A DNA stretch of 46,166 bases from Scleroderma bovista (GCA_037178675.1 JAYMGJ010000143.1:1-46166); one strand, 5' to 3'. Positions 13,176-25,629 are shown, counted from the stretch's first letter. Made by a program: numbers and translations. The notes: a model not told the origin generated them from the sequence alone.

Positions 13176-14485
13176 CGGTTGTAGCAGACGTGGGTTCCGA
13201 CTAGCTAGGTTTTCAGTTCATTGGCGCTAGCAACTCACGAAGGATCGTTGGGATGGAAGAATTATTACCAGTCTTTTAAAAGACGACCCCATGCTGACTC
13301 CTGGACTATCATGAGGATCAAGATGGCCCTACAACGTATTGACAACCAACTTTATCCAATTGGCCGGCCTTTTGGTAGTATGACGATGGATTTCATCGCA
13401 CCCCAGTATCATTGGACGCTACCTCAGAGTGCGAAGTCCTAGGACCCGTGTTTAATCTCGAGGTCGTGAAGTTTGAACAAGGTCGTTGTACCTGATGGTT
13501 TTCCTCGCCCGCAAGTCATTCCGGCTAGTGTCGTGTGGACACCTCTGATGCACTAAGCCATACCTCACCTGGTCCCCTTATTCTGGCAAACAGTGTTAAA
13601 CTGCATGGAACAGTAAATTGTGGATTCGAAAACGTACCCGGTAAGAAAGCCAGCTAGAAAGACTTCCGTGGTACAGATGTTGTTCAACAATCTGCTTTAG
13701 TTCAGGCCTGGAAGCTATCATGGCTTAAAAATGAATAAGGACAGTACTGTACTTGTGCAAGGCTGCAGCCAATTAGTACCAACAGCCTATATCAACTTCA
13801 TCGTGTGAAAATGTCATATTGTTCTCTCACAAACCTCAGTGGGACCGATATGCGTCACAGCAGAACAGGGGACCGCTCACCTAATGACCTTCAGTGGATG
13901 GATTCCCACTGCTGGCATCTCGTGACCAGAGAGTGATGATGGCGCTGAAGACTGAGGTCTCCTACACTTCGAGGTATCATTGCCAGCTATGGAATTTGTC
14001 GGGCTAAGGCTGGCTAAGGTTGTTTTGCAATGAGAGGGTAAGTATCCAGTGAACCGGTAACATCCCGTAGATCCTCAGACGCGTTGTGGGGTCTGCATCC
14101 GACAGCTACACCATTTCACCCTCAGGTAGGGCAATCGGACACGAACACCATTGAATGCGCGGTCAACATCCGGTCAGAGGGTACGAGCAACATCGTGGTA
14201 CTTCGTGGCTTTCGTTAGTGGATCACTCGCTGGCGGCTGGACGCGCCTCGACGACAATATTAGCAATTGCCGAAGAATGTAATTCGTCCAGCATAAGGTG
14301 CGTCTTCCTACCCTGTTAATCTTCCGATTCCTATGCTAAGCGAGGCGTGGTATATGAGGTGGTGTCCAAGTACAATTGAGATACGCACACGTGGTTCTGA
14401 TACCACATTGGCGGTGCCTACAGTGAACCACAGCAATCACTGGAGATAAATTTTCTAGTTGTTCGTTTTCCCATCCTTTGCCTCC
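13176..14485. other. Gene-free stretch upstream of the fungalysin remnant
   Basis: I find no supportable coding exon, RNA gene or repeat here. It could hold the unrecognisable 5' part of the dead protease on the minus strand and the promoter of the plus-strand gene that starts at about 14486. Confidence 0.5.
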
Positions 14486-16793
14486 ATGGACTCCAACGAT
14501 TCCCCAAGCATTCTAAAAGAAAGCAAAAGGCATTCTGGGGTCCCTTGCTGGTTTTCTACCCGCCTTCCGAAGATCCATATCACAATGAAGCTAGTGGACT
14601 GTGCTGATGAACAGGGAAGCCCATTGGCACCACTTGAGAACCTTGATGGTATGTAACTCCTCCCTTTCTTCTACAAGTTTATTTTACTAGTCTCCATGGC
14701 TTCTAGGAGGACTCTTGACATCCATCGACCCACGAATGGACAGTCACTGCAAGCATTTCTCAATATTTCATGACAAAACATTGTAAAAAAATAGAGGAAA
14801 GAGATACTCTTTTATTTACAATTTTGTTTAACAAAAAACACAAAAATCATACAGCATCATTTTGTCATTTTCTTTGCCAAAACATCATTTCTTATGTTAG
14901 AACTATAAAAAATTTAACCTTTTTCTTCTGCCTGTTCCTTGGAAAACAAATAAAGAAAAGAAAATGTAACTTTTTTCATAGCAAGAATTTCAGCATGTTT
15001 TATTAGAAATAAGATACCATATTATTTCTAAAAACATGTTGAAAGAAAACAATAGATTTTTCTTCAAGAAACATGATTGTTCCTAAATACTGATTGGCTG
15101 GCTAGAGTGTTATGACCAAAAATATATAGCATATTTTTTAAACATTTATTTTTGTGAAATAGAGTATCTTTTGATTCAATTTTTCACTGCAGAAAATTGA
15201 AAATGCTTGCCATGGGAAAATTTACATTGTTATTTCTTCATTTGTTTTGCAAAGGACAGGCAAATGAAAAAGGTTAAATATTTTATACTCTCAACATAAG
15301 AAATGATCTCCAATCATGTCTTGATACAAAAATGACAAAAATAATGCTGTATGATGTTTGTCTTTTTTGTTGAACAAAATTGTAAATAAAAGAGTATCTC
15401 TTTCTTCTATTTTTTTACAATGTTTTGTCATGAAACATTGGGAAATGCTTACAGTGAGTGCTGTTTCAGGGTTATCTACCTCCCGCAGTGCAAAAATTTC
15501 AAATGTTGCCCAGACTGTATTACCCATCGTACAAGCCATTGGTGAGGGTGTCCCCATTGCTGGCGGTGTAATCAAAGCTGCTTCAGGAGGAGCACTGCAT
15601 TTACTACAAACTAAGAAAGTAAGATTGGCGTGGCCCTGACCCCTTCTCATGGACTACGACGCGCAAACATGTAAGAAGAACAAGGAGGACCTCCAAGGTC
15701 TTGTACAGAGACTCAAACAAATAACACATGGTATAGAATCAAATACATTTCCGTGCATTTGGACTTCTGCCCAAGAAAAGCACCAGCAAATGTTCATTGG
15801 GTATATTGGGTATTCCCTGTACATTTGGCTTACTGACATGCAGCTGTATATAAGGGACGTGAAGGGACTTTTATGCAAAGTTAAAGGAATGCAGGAGCTC
15901 AGTACATTGGAAATGGGGTCGGAGGGGGCCATGCAAGATATAGATGGATACACAAAAGAGATAGATTGTTATCTGCACGACTATCGGGTGATATCTTTTT
16001 CTGCGCAACAGATATAGCTAAAAACTGATTTCCTCTCTACTAGATGCAGTGCCAGGCGGAGGGCATGGTTCATCACAATGACAAACTAGATGAGGTGTTG
16101 GTGGCACTGAAAAAACTAGTTATCACAGCCGACTCTACACAGCTGGATGTATTTTCCACAACTCCACCTCCGGTTTCTGGTACTATTTTACTTCCATGCG
16201 TTACTGTGATGGATGCCATGGAAAGAGAGAACAAGATTCCTTTGGAGATCTCTTTTTCTTACGATGTTTGTGGTCTATCAGCTCTATTCAAATAGAGGAG
16301 AAGCTGATCATTGTTATTTTAGGCACTTCTCAAGTCCATTCAGCTGTACCTTTCCAATCCAGGCTATCCAACTAGCTACACAGAATTCCTGATGAAATGT
16401 ATCAATGCTGGGCACTTTGATCTATGTATAGAGACTGGAAAGGAGGTAAGAGAACTCATGTGCGATGATGGCGGATGGGAAGCAGGTACCACCATTGTTA
16501 TGAGAGTCATATTTGAGGAGCCCGCACGTCATGCACTTGGTCACAGTTGCCGAAGTTGTGGCAATGAAATTTCTCTTGAATCTCAGCAAGTAATCCCGGT
16601 TAAATGGTTGGGATTTTTTGTTTCCATGCTAATCCAAATGCACGCTGATGTTACCTTGCAGCCGAGAATGTCAAGCCTGCTATCAGACATCCTGTGTAAC
16701 ACTCAAATTTCATCCAAGGTTCGCAATTATTGTCTTCTGCAAGTGGTACATACACCTTTGTACCAAATTGACCTTCAACCTTACAAGTCCTAA
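14486..16793 (+). CDS. Unassigned protein with probable helical-bundle N-terminal domain
   Basis: Exon 1 (14486-14648) starts at a well-placed ATG (CCTCCATGGAC) and encodes MDSNDSPSILKES..ENLDG. The intron spans 14649-15469 and contains a foldback element. Exon 2 (15470-15618) encodes LSTSRSAKISNVAQTVLP, then a stretch rich in PIAGG and KAASGG. Exon 3 begins at about 15676 with KNKEDLQGLVQRLKQI. This N-terminal pattern resembles the four-helix-like domain that opens many basidiomycete NLR-type, kinase and TPR proteins. Later exons include MQCQAEGMVHHNDKLDEV (about 16044) and ALLKSIQLYLSNPGYPTSYT (from 16324), with Cys pair CRSCGNE at about 16550. No NACHT, kinase or TPR unit is visible. The 3' limit is uncertain: the frame open to 16793 may continue through an intron at 16590-16662. 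Function is not assigned. Confidence 0.55.
14745..15456. mobile_element. AT-rich foldback MITE inside intron 1
   Basis: The element is bounded by inverted termini CACTGCAAGCATTT (left) and its counterpart ending AAATGCTTACAGTG (right). The arms match over roughly 280 bp each. Examples are TTTCATGACAAAACATTG, then ATAGA(G/A)GAAAGAGATACTC, then the TTTAACCTTTTTC segment, with scattered substitutions. A second, smaller hairpin (CATGTTTT..AAAACATG) sits in the middle at about 14995-15046. Base composition is far more AT-rich than the flanks. There is no transposase, so it is non-autonomous. I could not see a convincing target-site duplication; the flanks end in CAGT and begin AGTG. It lies wholly between the donor GTATGT (14649) and the acceptor TTTCAG (15469), so splicing would remove it. 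Confidence 0.85.
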
Positions 16794-17721
16794 CCACCCA
16801 GGTTGCGGTATGAGTCGTAGTCCAGTATGTAGTATGATGCTGACACTGCTTACCCTTTCAGACCCACTCCTGCGATGCTTTGACACTGTGTCCATGGTCC
16901 ACCACCACACATGGTGGGCGATGTGGAGAACTAATGAGTTGCATGGATATTCCAAGTCACCTGGGAAAGTGGCATGGTATCATAAATATTTCTCTTGCTA
17001 TCGTCATTTGCCAGTGGCAAGGCTGCAGGAGAAAGATGAGAAGTGAAAGTTTGGTCTGACACATCTGTGAGTATCACTTTCGACATAAGAGATGTTCTGC
17101 ATGGAAAGGGAGAGTCAACTGACTCTGTACATTCTATTGCTTTGCCACAAATTTATATTAGCCCAAGCAGTCTTGTGTCACCAATGTTTCACTTATGATG
17201 CCGCTCGCTGTCATGCACCAAACGTGTTTGGTACTGTGGACATGGAGAAAGTTAGCCGATGAAATTAATGCCAAGAACACACCCAAGATCTGTTGAAAGA
17301 TTGTCCTGACTTGAGGGATACAGACAGCCCTTGCTATCCATATCACACAAAGTCAAGACTATCCTTATGCGAGGAATGAATACAAGCTCGTCATAGCCAT
17401 CTATTGCACAAGAATGACTATTCTGGAGCAAGAGATGAATGCCATCGTCTGGCAGTCATCCCTTGCACGAGAACCGCCAAGAAGCAGAAGAATCCAAGGA
17501 ATGATGATCATTTCAGTATGAGAGAGGAATGCAACCTACTGCAGTCCAACTCCCATACCAGAACAACCAAAGAAGCAGAAGAAATGATAGAGAAACGAAG
17601 GAGAAAAGGAAGAATCATTTTTAGTGCCCAAATGTCAAATTTAGGGCACCCAGTGCCGGCATTCCGATATTTTGAATAGCTCCGTCATTTTTGAAGCTAT
17701 CAATCATGTGACTATACCATC
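16794..17721. other. Unassigned stretch after the helical-bundle gene
   Basis: A frame over 16648-17046 encodes CSRECQACYQTSC and may belong to the preceding gene by frameshift or splicing, because a CRSC pair lies just upstream. From 17047 to 17721 I see no supported gene. A Lys/Glu-rich plus-strand frame at 17404-17679 has no recognisable domain. Confidence 0.4.
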
Positions 17722-18219
17722 ATGGAGCCTAGGCCGTGGTCTATCTGCCTGTCAAGTTCCGACGTAAATCCGTTTATTTCCCATGGAGATATTCCACCTG
17801 CAATCCAGACACCCACTTTGTCACTCACTATGGAGTCCACATTTTCTCTGGAACGTTTCTCCGCTATTGCAGCAGACCTCAACTATGTCCTGCTCTTGGG
17901 ACAGCCTCTCCCTGAGCTCCTGTGTACTGTCTGGTACATATCTTCCCAGCCTGCTCCCTCAGTCCCTCTCGTTCTCGGTCAGTGTGTTCTCCTCATCAGT
18001 CCTGCGTCGCGCACGTACTTTGGTCGTCTCAAGTCTATCGTTAGACTTGAAAATTCATACCTAGTTGTCTCTGTGTCTCCTGAGTCCTCTGCATATGGTC
18101 CTTTTATCCCAGAGTCCTGTCACATCCATCTCCCTCTATCATTCATCTTGCTTCCCTGGACACGTCAAATCCGCTATTCACATTTCACTTCCCTGCTATC
18201 CTGCAACAAACACAAATGA
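17722..18219 (+). CDS. Open reading frame of unknown function
   Basis: A single uninterrupted frame of 165 codons starts MEPRPWSICLSSSD. Its middle part alternates hydrophobic residues (VPLVLGQCVLLISP, LENSYLVVSVSPES), which suggests beta-rich structure. No family is recognised. It lies just upstream of an LTR-like block and may be part of a transposable element rather than a host gene. Coding status is uncertain. Confidence 0.25.
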   Translation: MEPRPWSICLSSSDVNPFISHGDIPPAIQTPTLSLTMESTFSLERFSAIAADLNYVLLLGQPLPELLCTVWYISSQPAPSVPLVLGQCVLLISPASRTYFGRLKSIVRLENSYLVVSVSPESSAYGPFIPESCHIHLPLSFILLPWTRQIRYSHFTSLLSCNKHK

Positions 18220-18352
18220 AACAGTGCTCTAGAACCCTTCTTAGAAGCCCTAATAGAGTACAGAACCTTCCCCTTACTGCTCAAGGGAAGACTGCACTTC
18301 GGGAGCACCAAATTTCGCATTTTTGCTCTACAGAAGCTCAATCCAAGGGATT

Positions 18353-19181
18353 TGTGACACTCTGTGACCAGCTGTGACTCTACTTGTCATTCCAGGCCCC
18401 CTGACACTGCTCTTCTGGTCGGATCAATTCTTTTATTATCCCCCAGCCACTCCCATCAGTGGCACTGCTTCAGAAGCTCATCTCCAGATCTAAAGTTCAA
18501 TAAATCATAGGTTGTGCTTCCCTTCTTTCTGAGTCACACAGAGTCACTCTGGCTCACTCTGACTCACTCTGCTGCGCATTATTCATCCCCTCTTGGCATT
18601 ACTAATCCCCATTACTCCCCTTACCAATCACTTACCAATCATCCTTCAAATCATGCTTATCATGTTGCTTATCAATTCATGACTCATGCCCCTATCATTC
18701 ATATGCATTATGTCATCGCATATGCTCATTTAGCTTCGATCTACTCATCCCCTGCTTTCCCCCCCTCTCTTTTGAGCCCCCATGCAATGATTTTTCCATA
18801 TTCTTGGTTATACACTCCTTTTACCTATGTTTTTGCTCTTTCCCTTGGCTCAGCAGCTTGTTCAGGCTCTCCCCATCGATGACTCAGCCTGATTACACTG
18901 CTTATCAATCGCTTACCAATTTCTTACCAATTTCTTACCAAGCACTTAGTCATTTATGCTTACAGGGCCACAGCCCCTCCTGTATATAAACCAGCAGCCA
19001 AAGGCTGCAAGGAAGTGTCTGCTTCCCTCTCAATAAAGCGACCACATTCACTCTCCCTCACTGTCTATAAGCTCTATCTCTGTCTTTGGACTTGTAGGTC
19101 ACTCAGTGCTGGCCTAAAGCTCCTATATTGTTGTTTATCAGATATATCTTGTATCTGATCATTTCTCTAGGCTCAAGCACA
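18353..19181 (+). mobile_element. Possible solo LTR
   Basis: The block starts TGTGACACTCTGTGACC and ends ..GCTCAAGCACA, so its ends form the short TG..CA inverted repeat typical of LTRs. Inside are a promoter-like TGTATATAAACC at about 18980 and a polyadenylation-like CAATAAAGC at about 19031, spaced as in the U3-R-U5 order. Pyrimidine-rich CTTACCAAT and CTTATCA words recur upstream of the TATA box. I found no second copy in the window and no target-site duplication (GGATT against GTCTA). The boundaries are therefore tentative. Confidence 0.4.
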
Positions 19182-20129
19182 GTCTAGCATCTCTGTCCAC
19201 TCCATCCCATCACTGTCCATCGCATTCTTGAAGCAGGAACTGTCCCCTTGCTTCTCTGTTGTCCTATCACTGCTATTACACCCCTATCATCAATCTATCA
19301 TCGCTCTTCAATCCCAGGACTCTTCCTAACCACTGTGGTAGGCTGAAGAGGAGTCAATACCATCCCCAGTCGCATATCATCCCCATCAGAAGCCCTTCCT
19401 TTCCCTCCTGCATCCTGCCTGAAGGCATGCAGCACATTCCCCTGAGGAGATTAAATACCAGAAATGCAAAGGAAGACCACCACTCGCATTTTGCTGTCAT
19501 TTGGTGTTGGTTGTTGGTTGTTCTGACCTCTTCCCTCACTTAGGTGCACATCGCATACTTGCTCGCTCCCAATGTTGTAGTCACCTATTTTATGTGCTTA
19601 AGTTCCATGAATATCTAGTGGTAGGGCCCGAGAATGGACAAGTGGCATAATGGTGTGCTTTTATTGGGCATCAAGCGCAAGAACCAAGAGTACATGTTCG
19701 ATCTAACTTTTTGACGTTCCCTTCGTGAGACGATCGTTTGGGGAAGGGGGAACAAGATGGTATACGCACCTCTATAATGTAACTCATTGGCATGCACTTG
19801 TACAAACTCTATCCAGACGCCCTCAGCATTGAATCTGTTGGCTACTCGACTGCCTGCGATTTCTCTGCCACATGTCGAACCTGGCGTACTCTGCAACATG
19901 CCAGTCACGCAAGGTCACGCACTCATGTCCCGTGGACATGCTGAAGGTGTCTGGATGGGGAACCACCTCACCATCATTGCTAAGCTTACTATCTTGAGGC
20001 CATCTGTCACAGGCATCACACCGATCTGCATGTTGGTGCGGAACTTATGTAAGTAAGAGATCTAGACAACTCTCCCCCCCGGAAATAACCAACCCTATCA
20101 ATCCCAAAGTCTGATCAAAAGGGGATCCC
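19182..20129. other. Gene-poor stretch
   Basis: No supported gene. Plus- and minus-strand frames between 19600 and 20056 have no clear domain. The phrase AEGVW occurs on both strands (19830 region on minus, 19943 on plus) and may be debris of the hydrolase whose remnant follows. Confidence 0.4.
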
Positions 20130-20765
20130 TCGAGCAACACCCCCTCCCAGCTATGCTCCTCAATGTGCTCGCAGGGTACATCCATTGACGTCATGGGATA
20201 TGACCCTTCCAACATCATCGTCGCAGGAAATCCTGTAAGAGGGAACCTCGCCCTTGTATGTGTTATCTTGTTGAGAACAGGGGAGGCAGTGGGGAAGCCA
20301 ACTTGTCTGCGCTTCCCGCACCACCTGCTACTCTCCTACTGATATCTCTCTGGACAGACCTGAGCAACTCCCACCCGGACACTCATATGATACTTATTCC
20401 ACCAGGGGGGAACTGTGGGTTGGGAGCAAGTGCGTACATGGACGACATGGACATCACTGATGAGTCATTTGTGGATAGAAGCTACTTTCCTTCATACCGA
20501 TCATTAGCCTTCGTTGGTCCGTTTGGACTTGGAGTGGCGTTGCATAACTCTCCTGCGCCCTTGAGCCTGTTCGTGCAGGCTCGATTCATGCGGTTCCCAT
20601 GACCGCTCATCGTTTCTCAAGGCACCAAGAAGTTCCTTGACCAGATACTCACTTTGTGGGAGATGATGACAGGGAACATGTGAGAAGATCAAGGTCACAT
20701 GATAAAGAGGGCAATGGTGGATACATCTTTTTTTCACTTACCCTAATGCTGGACTCAGTGCGATC
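20130..20765 (+). pseudogene. Alpha/beta-hydrolase remnant (lipase/steryl-acetyl-hydrolase type)
   Basis: Fungal alpha/beta-hydrolases of this type cleave ester bonds with a Ser-Asp-His triad and carry the nucleophile in GDSAGG. Fragments appear in the expected order on the plus strand but in several frames. MLLNVLAGY lies near 20152 and YDPSNIIVAGNPVRGNLAL near 20200. LPAPPATLLLISLWTDLSNS is at about 20310, YFPSYRSLAFVGPFGLGVAL at 20484 and KKFLDQILTLWEMMTGNM at 20628. The nucleophile motif has become GNPVRG, so the catalytic serine is absent. Stops and frame changes separate the blocks. This is a dead gene; the N-terminal HGGG region is not recognisable. Confidence 0.75.
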
Positions 20766-22933
20766 CAGGACTAGTTGGCCAGTTGACATTGGGGGATTTC
20801 TTTTTTCTTTGGGTAGTGGATGTGTCTAACCTGTTGATAGTTGTGTAACAACTGGTTTCCCTCACAAATGACAACTGTAGCATGACTATGGCCAAATGGC
20901 AAGTCAGGCGATTCACAAGCTTTTGGGCACATAAGTTGCTTCTACAGAATACAAACACCTGTGAGTAGGATCCACATGAAAGAATACACAGTACGACAGA
21001 CAAAGAAGCAGATATGATGAACCTACTAGTAAATAGTCAGAACAGCCAACCCGTGTTTCGCAACTTCCGAGTCAGCCTCATCGACATACTTGATCCATCC
21101 AAGTTTCGTCTCACATTCAAAATTGTCCTCTGATTGCTCTAATCAAGCTGATAATTCATGCGTTGGAGACCACATATGGGAGAAGGTCAGTATGTCGATG
21201 AGGGGGGTAAGAGGTCATGTCATTTTTGCCAACTCCCAGAGATGGGTGCCTGCGATAGGTCATTGGCTGATTAAGTTACTGGGATGGGTGAGGGTGGAGT
21301 GCTGGTAAGAATTCTGAACGAGGTGTTGCACAACTGAGCCATATTTGGGTGGCATACATAGGTTGGTGGCAGTGTGATTGGTGAGAAGAACGAGGTATAG
21401 GTTGATGGGGGGTTAGGAACGGCTATTATCCTCTGTTAAAGTCCGACTTTGGGAGACTACTCCACTTTGAGTGTGTGGATGTGAAATGGCGAGTCAAAGG
21501 TGGCCAATCTTGAGGTGCCGTTACACGAGAGGAGAAGAAACTTTGATTCGAGCCAAGTGTGACAGAGCACAACTGTTAGTGGGATTCAAAACAAAGCACA
21601 AGGAAAACTACTGTGCACAAAGATGAGATATAAGTCCAAAATAAGATTGATCACTTGTTGGCTTGATCGCGGGGCAGTGGATCAACAGAGATCATCGAGG
21701 AAACGCAGACCAAAACGCGAAACAACAGACGACGCTCACGATACTCTTACAGGATGACTCATGAGACTGGTGGTGCGAAGTGTGTCACAAATGTGCATGA
21801 CACACAATTCAGTACACTCGGTGTAGGGGGGGGTTGGGTGTTGCTGCTGCCTCAGGTGAGGCACGCTCGACCCAGGGGCTTCTGGAGGTCTGGCAGAGCT
21901 CCCAGGGACTGGGGAGACTAGAGGAAGTAGGGAGAGTAGAGGTGTTCAGTCACTCCAGGACTGAGATCAAACATATACAGAGGAAAGAGGGAAGTTGCTT
22001 AGTAAGCTAAGTACAAGCCTACATAGCTAAGGTAAGAGTCCAGTATCAGTACTACCAATTCTACACCTAGAGACAGGACTGTCTCTACATCGGTTACCAA
22101 GACTTCGGACAGTCCACCAAGTTGGACACATCTTTAAAACACACAAATTCTCACTTCACACTGACATCACAATAATACATGCAAGTAAGCTGAAGTTCTC
22201 TGAAGTTCAACCATTAAAATTGGTGCAGAAATGGTAGAGATACAGCCTTGAGTGTGACAAACTGGACATCATGCTGATGCCGAGTGTGCTGCAGCGGAGA
22301 TTGAATATTGAATATTGAGACTTGCAGTCGGACAGGTGTGTCAATGAGATGCACCCAGCGTGCAGATCCACAAACCAAAAACAGGCCATTAAGAAGTGGC
22401 ATGGACTTGTTTAGTGTCAACCATTAGCCTCGATTATCAGCGCACAAGGCTGCATCACTGGCCACAAATATAGGCGAAGCAATACCATTTTATCCTCCTC
22501 CGGGCACTACCAGTACCACTGCCATGGTGGGGATCCCCAAGCATCTAGTAACCACACATCTGTTCATGTCGGGCCATCTGCTCCTGCATCCGTACAACAG
22601 GTCTGACCACCTCCTTCCGCAGTGTGCACCATACCAGTACTGTATAATTATTTATCCCACCATCGCGGCAGTGTCACTTAGTATCGTTTTGACTCATCTC
22701 ACAGTCGAAAGCATCTCACATCTTAATTGACACCAGCATCAATGAGACGTAGCCGAGCACAGTTGGCCTTTTTGGTCTCCGTTTGGTTAGCTTGGATGTC
22801 AGCGTGTTGTAAAGTAACGTGAAGCTACGGGATTTCCTTATTAGATGACGGAGATTGTTCGCGCAGGCTTATCGCTCAGTTGAAGTAATCAGCAAAACAA
22901 TCAGCGCACTAGATTAGTTACAATCAACGAGTT
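20766..22933. other. Long gene-free stretch
   Basis: I see no coding region I can support in about 2.2 kb. A G-run (GGTGTAGGGGGGGTTGGG) lies near 21822. The block around 21820-22140 is purine-rich, followed by a TCTCTACATCGG segment, and could be an old LTR, but no terminal structure is visible. Nothing in 22150-22930 is recognised. Confidence 0.45.
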
Positions 22934-24387
22934 CTACATAATCTGCTTTCCTCGGGTTACAATATCGTTCTGTATAGTATCAAGTATTGTGGCTAACTGA
23001 GGGTTAGCTCTGATCTGTTCAAGAGAATTCATACAATCATTAAATCTTCCACTCATTTCCAACCCAAAGTCAAGATGATGGTGAGTACCAGTTTGGTATT
23101 CCATAAGAACGGAGCAGATGGCGGTCCCTGCAAGAGCGAAAACCACATCTAGTTGAGTGCCATCACCCAAATATTCCTCTAGATTCCCTCCATGAGATGA
23201 AAATACTGTGTGTAGGATAATCGCGACAAGGGCCGGGTGACTTGGAATGCGATTGCCGTTGTAATCCGAAAGGAAGTAGCTGAGGTCCAACAAAAGATGC
23301 GTGACTATCGTGCATTTGGAGCACAGATCTTCCCTCGGAGAAACCGACAACGGAGAGAGGAGCCCGAAGGCAGATGGCACAAGAATTTCGGCAGTGTTCT
23401 TGAATGCAAGACGAACGGTGCTGAATAGATTTGATAAAGATCGGTATATAGTGCTGTAGTTCTTATCGACCCAATGCTCGGCCTCTTCTGAAACAATGGG
23501 TTATTGCAATTGTAAATAACATAATGCAGCTATTCACCATTGTTCCCGATTTGTTTGCAAGCTGCATTAAGCATCGATCTCCGTGCCATCTCCGGTCGTT
23601 GCTTGTCAGTCGGGAAGGGATTTTCCAGGAGGATTAGCGATTTGAGTTCGCTTTTTGCTTGCGATGCGATCAACAAGTCCAAACTTGATGGTAATCTCTG
23701 TTGGCCCATTGGCGCCGCTGGTTCGTGCCGCGTTGTGCTGCTGGAGGAGGATGGGCCAGAAGGCCCTGGAGGCAGGGCACTTTGGATAGTGGGAGTGCGG
23801 GGAAGCGATCGGAGCAGGCGATCGCGTGAAACTTTTGAGATACCTGTAGATCTGTTCGTTGACTAAAGCAAGAAGTGAGTCAATTGCTTCAAAAGTGAGA
23901 GAAAATGACATACATGTATAACCTGGCGGTCTCCACGAGATAACGATTCATCTTCACGAGGGGGCGCGAAAGCTGCCACAATGCGCACTCGGGGATATGG
24001 GGCTGTATCACAGTGGCGATCATACATTGGCTCAAGCTGTTGGTAAAGAGCGTCCCCCCCTGGAAGCACCGAGGGGCGGTGATGCAGGACACCCATTTCT
24101 GTCGTCTGATCGAGAACCCGGCCACTTAGATGCTGAGATACGAGCGGGTCGTCATAGTAGAAGTTTGGATTCGGCGCATGAGGTGACTGTTGGTAGTAAT
24201 TGAATGGTGCTGCTTGCTGGATTAGATTCGGTGGGTTCTGCAATGCCATCGGATGCGCCGATGATGGCTGTTGTGGCTGGTCTGTTGCATGGCCTACCTG
24301 AGTCGCCTCAGGATGTACGATCGCATGCATTGACAACATGGGTGGAGGCTGTGGTTGGTCTGCAGGAAGACCAAGCTGATCTGCCAT
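22934..24387 (-). CDS. DUF6532-like protein
   Basis: The first recognised exon holds MADQLGLPADQPQPPPML, followed by a Pro/Gln-rich disordered region with QQSPHAPNPNFYY. The next exon (from about 23865) reads PPGPSGPSSSSSTT, then SLILLENPFPTDKQRPEMA and MLNAACKQIG. The last exon (from about 23486) begins EEAEHWVDKNY and runs through SHPALVAIILHTVFSS and FALAGTAICSVLMEY to the stop. The order (small alpha-helical start, basic middle, HPA-II-A block, ALVATAI-Ey-tG block) resembles the DUF6532 domain common and highly expanded in Agaricomycetes, function unknown. The true start may be upstream at 24540 (MNPSQPPQTGRTRR) through an extra intron. The family call is from pattern memory only. Confidence 0.5.
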
Positions 24388-24784
24388 CGGCTGCAAGCCG
24401 ACGTTGAGGCCTGACCCTCGACCTGGCTTTGGGGCGGTCTGACAATGCGATTAGGTGTGGATCTGAAGCAAATACAACTGGCTTACATTTCATCCTCTAC
24501 GACGTGTGCGACCTGTCTGAGGAGGCTGAGAAGGGTTCATCGTGGATTGGTATCAAGCATCGATGCGCGGTTTGCACACTCTTTGTCCTCTCGAGTGATG
24601 TGACAACGAACCTTGATTTAGACTTCGAGAACATCAGGGCACGAGGAGCGGTGAAGCTTTGGTTTACATATCAGATTCGTACATAAATCTGGGGGAATAC
24701 AGGAAACGTGTACTACACGTTGCAAGGGGATGAGAAAATAGATCTGATGTAACAACTACAACTTGCCGATTGTCCTTCCTTCAC

Positions 24785-25497
24785 CTAGTCTTCGGATGGA
24801 AGCTGGTGCACGAGGTGATTCAGATGATCATCGATAGCGGAAAATTTCAAGATGTCGTCGTCGTAAATGCAAAGGAGTTGCTCGCGCTCTGCATGGACTT
24901 CGGCGCTGGTGTCCAGTGAGAGTAAGGACTCGAATAGCTCGAGGTCCTGAGAGGTACCATCCAAACTCTCCTTCTTCTCCTTCTCAAAACCCTCCATAAG
25001 TGAGAGCTGCCTCTTAAGCTCCTCGATCTTCCATGCCGTAGCAAGGAGGCTCAGGCGCTGATATTCCCGGTGGGCCTCTTTGGCGAGGATCGCTTTCTTC
25101 AATAGGGGTTGAGATAAATGAGTCATTTCATGGGAAAAAAATTCGCTAGACTAGAACATTTGTTAGTAAAGAGCACTCTTTACAACTGAATTAAGCGTAC
25201 CCCGATCATATCTGTCCCTTGTCTCGTGGTTGCTAAAGTCTCCTTGTAAGCAGGGTCTTCACTGCCAAAGACACGGCGACAAGAATAGGGCTGGAATCGA
25301 CGGCCGGAAATGGGCCTCTGTGGTGATGCTGACTCTGATCGTTGCTTTTCTTTGGGCACCTTAACTAAGAAACTCCTTTGTGAAGGTGGCAAGGTGCGGT
25401 AACTTGATAGTTCAAAGGATACAGAAGTCCCACTGGACTTCGAAGTGGGGGTTGACGGCGACGACGTTAAGGAAGGCGTGTCAGAATCGGAAGACAT
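24785..25497 (-). CDS. Small Ser-rich coiled-coil protein
   Basis: Exon 1 starts at 25497 with MSSDSDTPSLTSSPSTPTS, a disordered Ser/Thr/Pro-rich segment. It ends ..TRQGTDMIG at an intron (about 25200-25151). Exon 2 continues EFFSHEMTHLSQPLLKKAI, followed by a charged helical region (EELKRQLSLMEGFEKEKKES) likely to form a coiled coil, and ends LVHQLPSED. The total is about 215 residues. No family is recognised. It is on the same strand as the DUF6532-like gene, about 0.25-0.4 kb upstream of it. Confidence 0.6.
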
Positions 25498-25629
25498 ACG
25501 GGTTCGCTACAAGTTCGCAAGTCAAACACGTAGTGGTCGGAGTTTGAAGGACTTAACAATTTCGCAGCTGCCAGCAAGTACTATTGTAGCAATATGGGTG
25601 ACGACCCTCTGCTGGTATTCGACGAGAGC

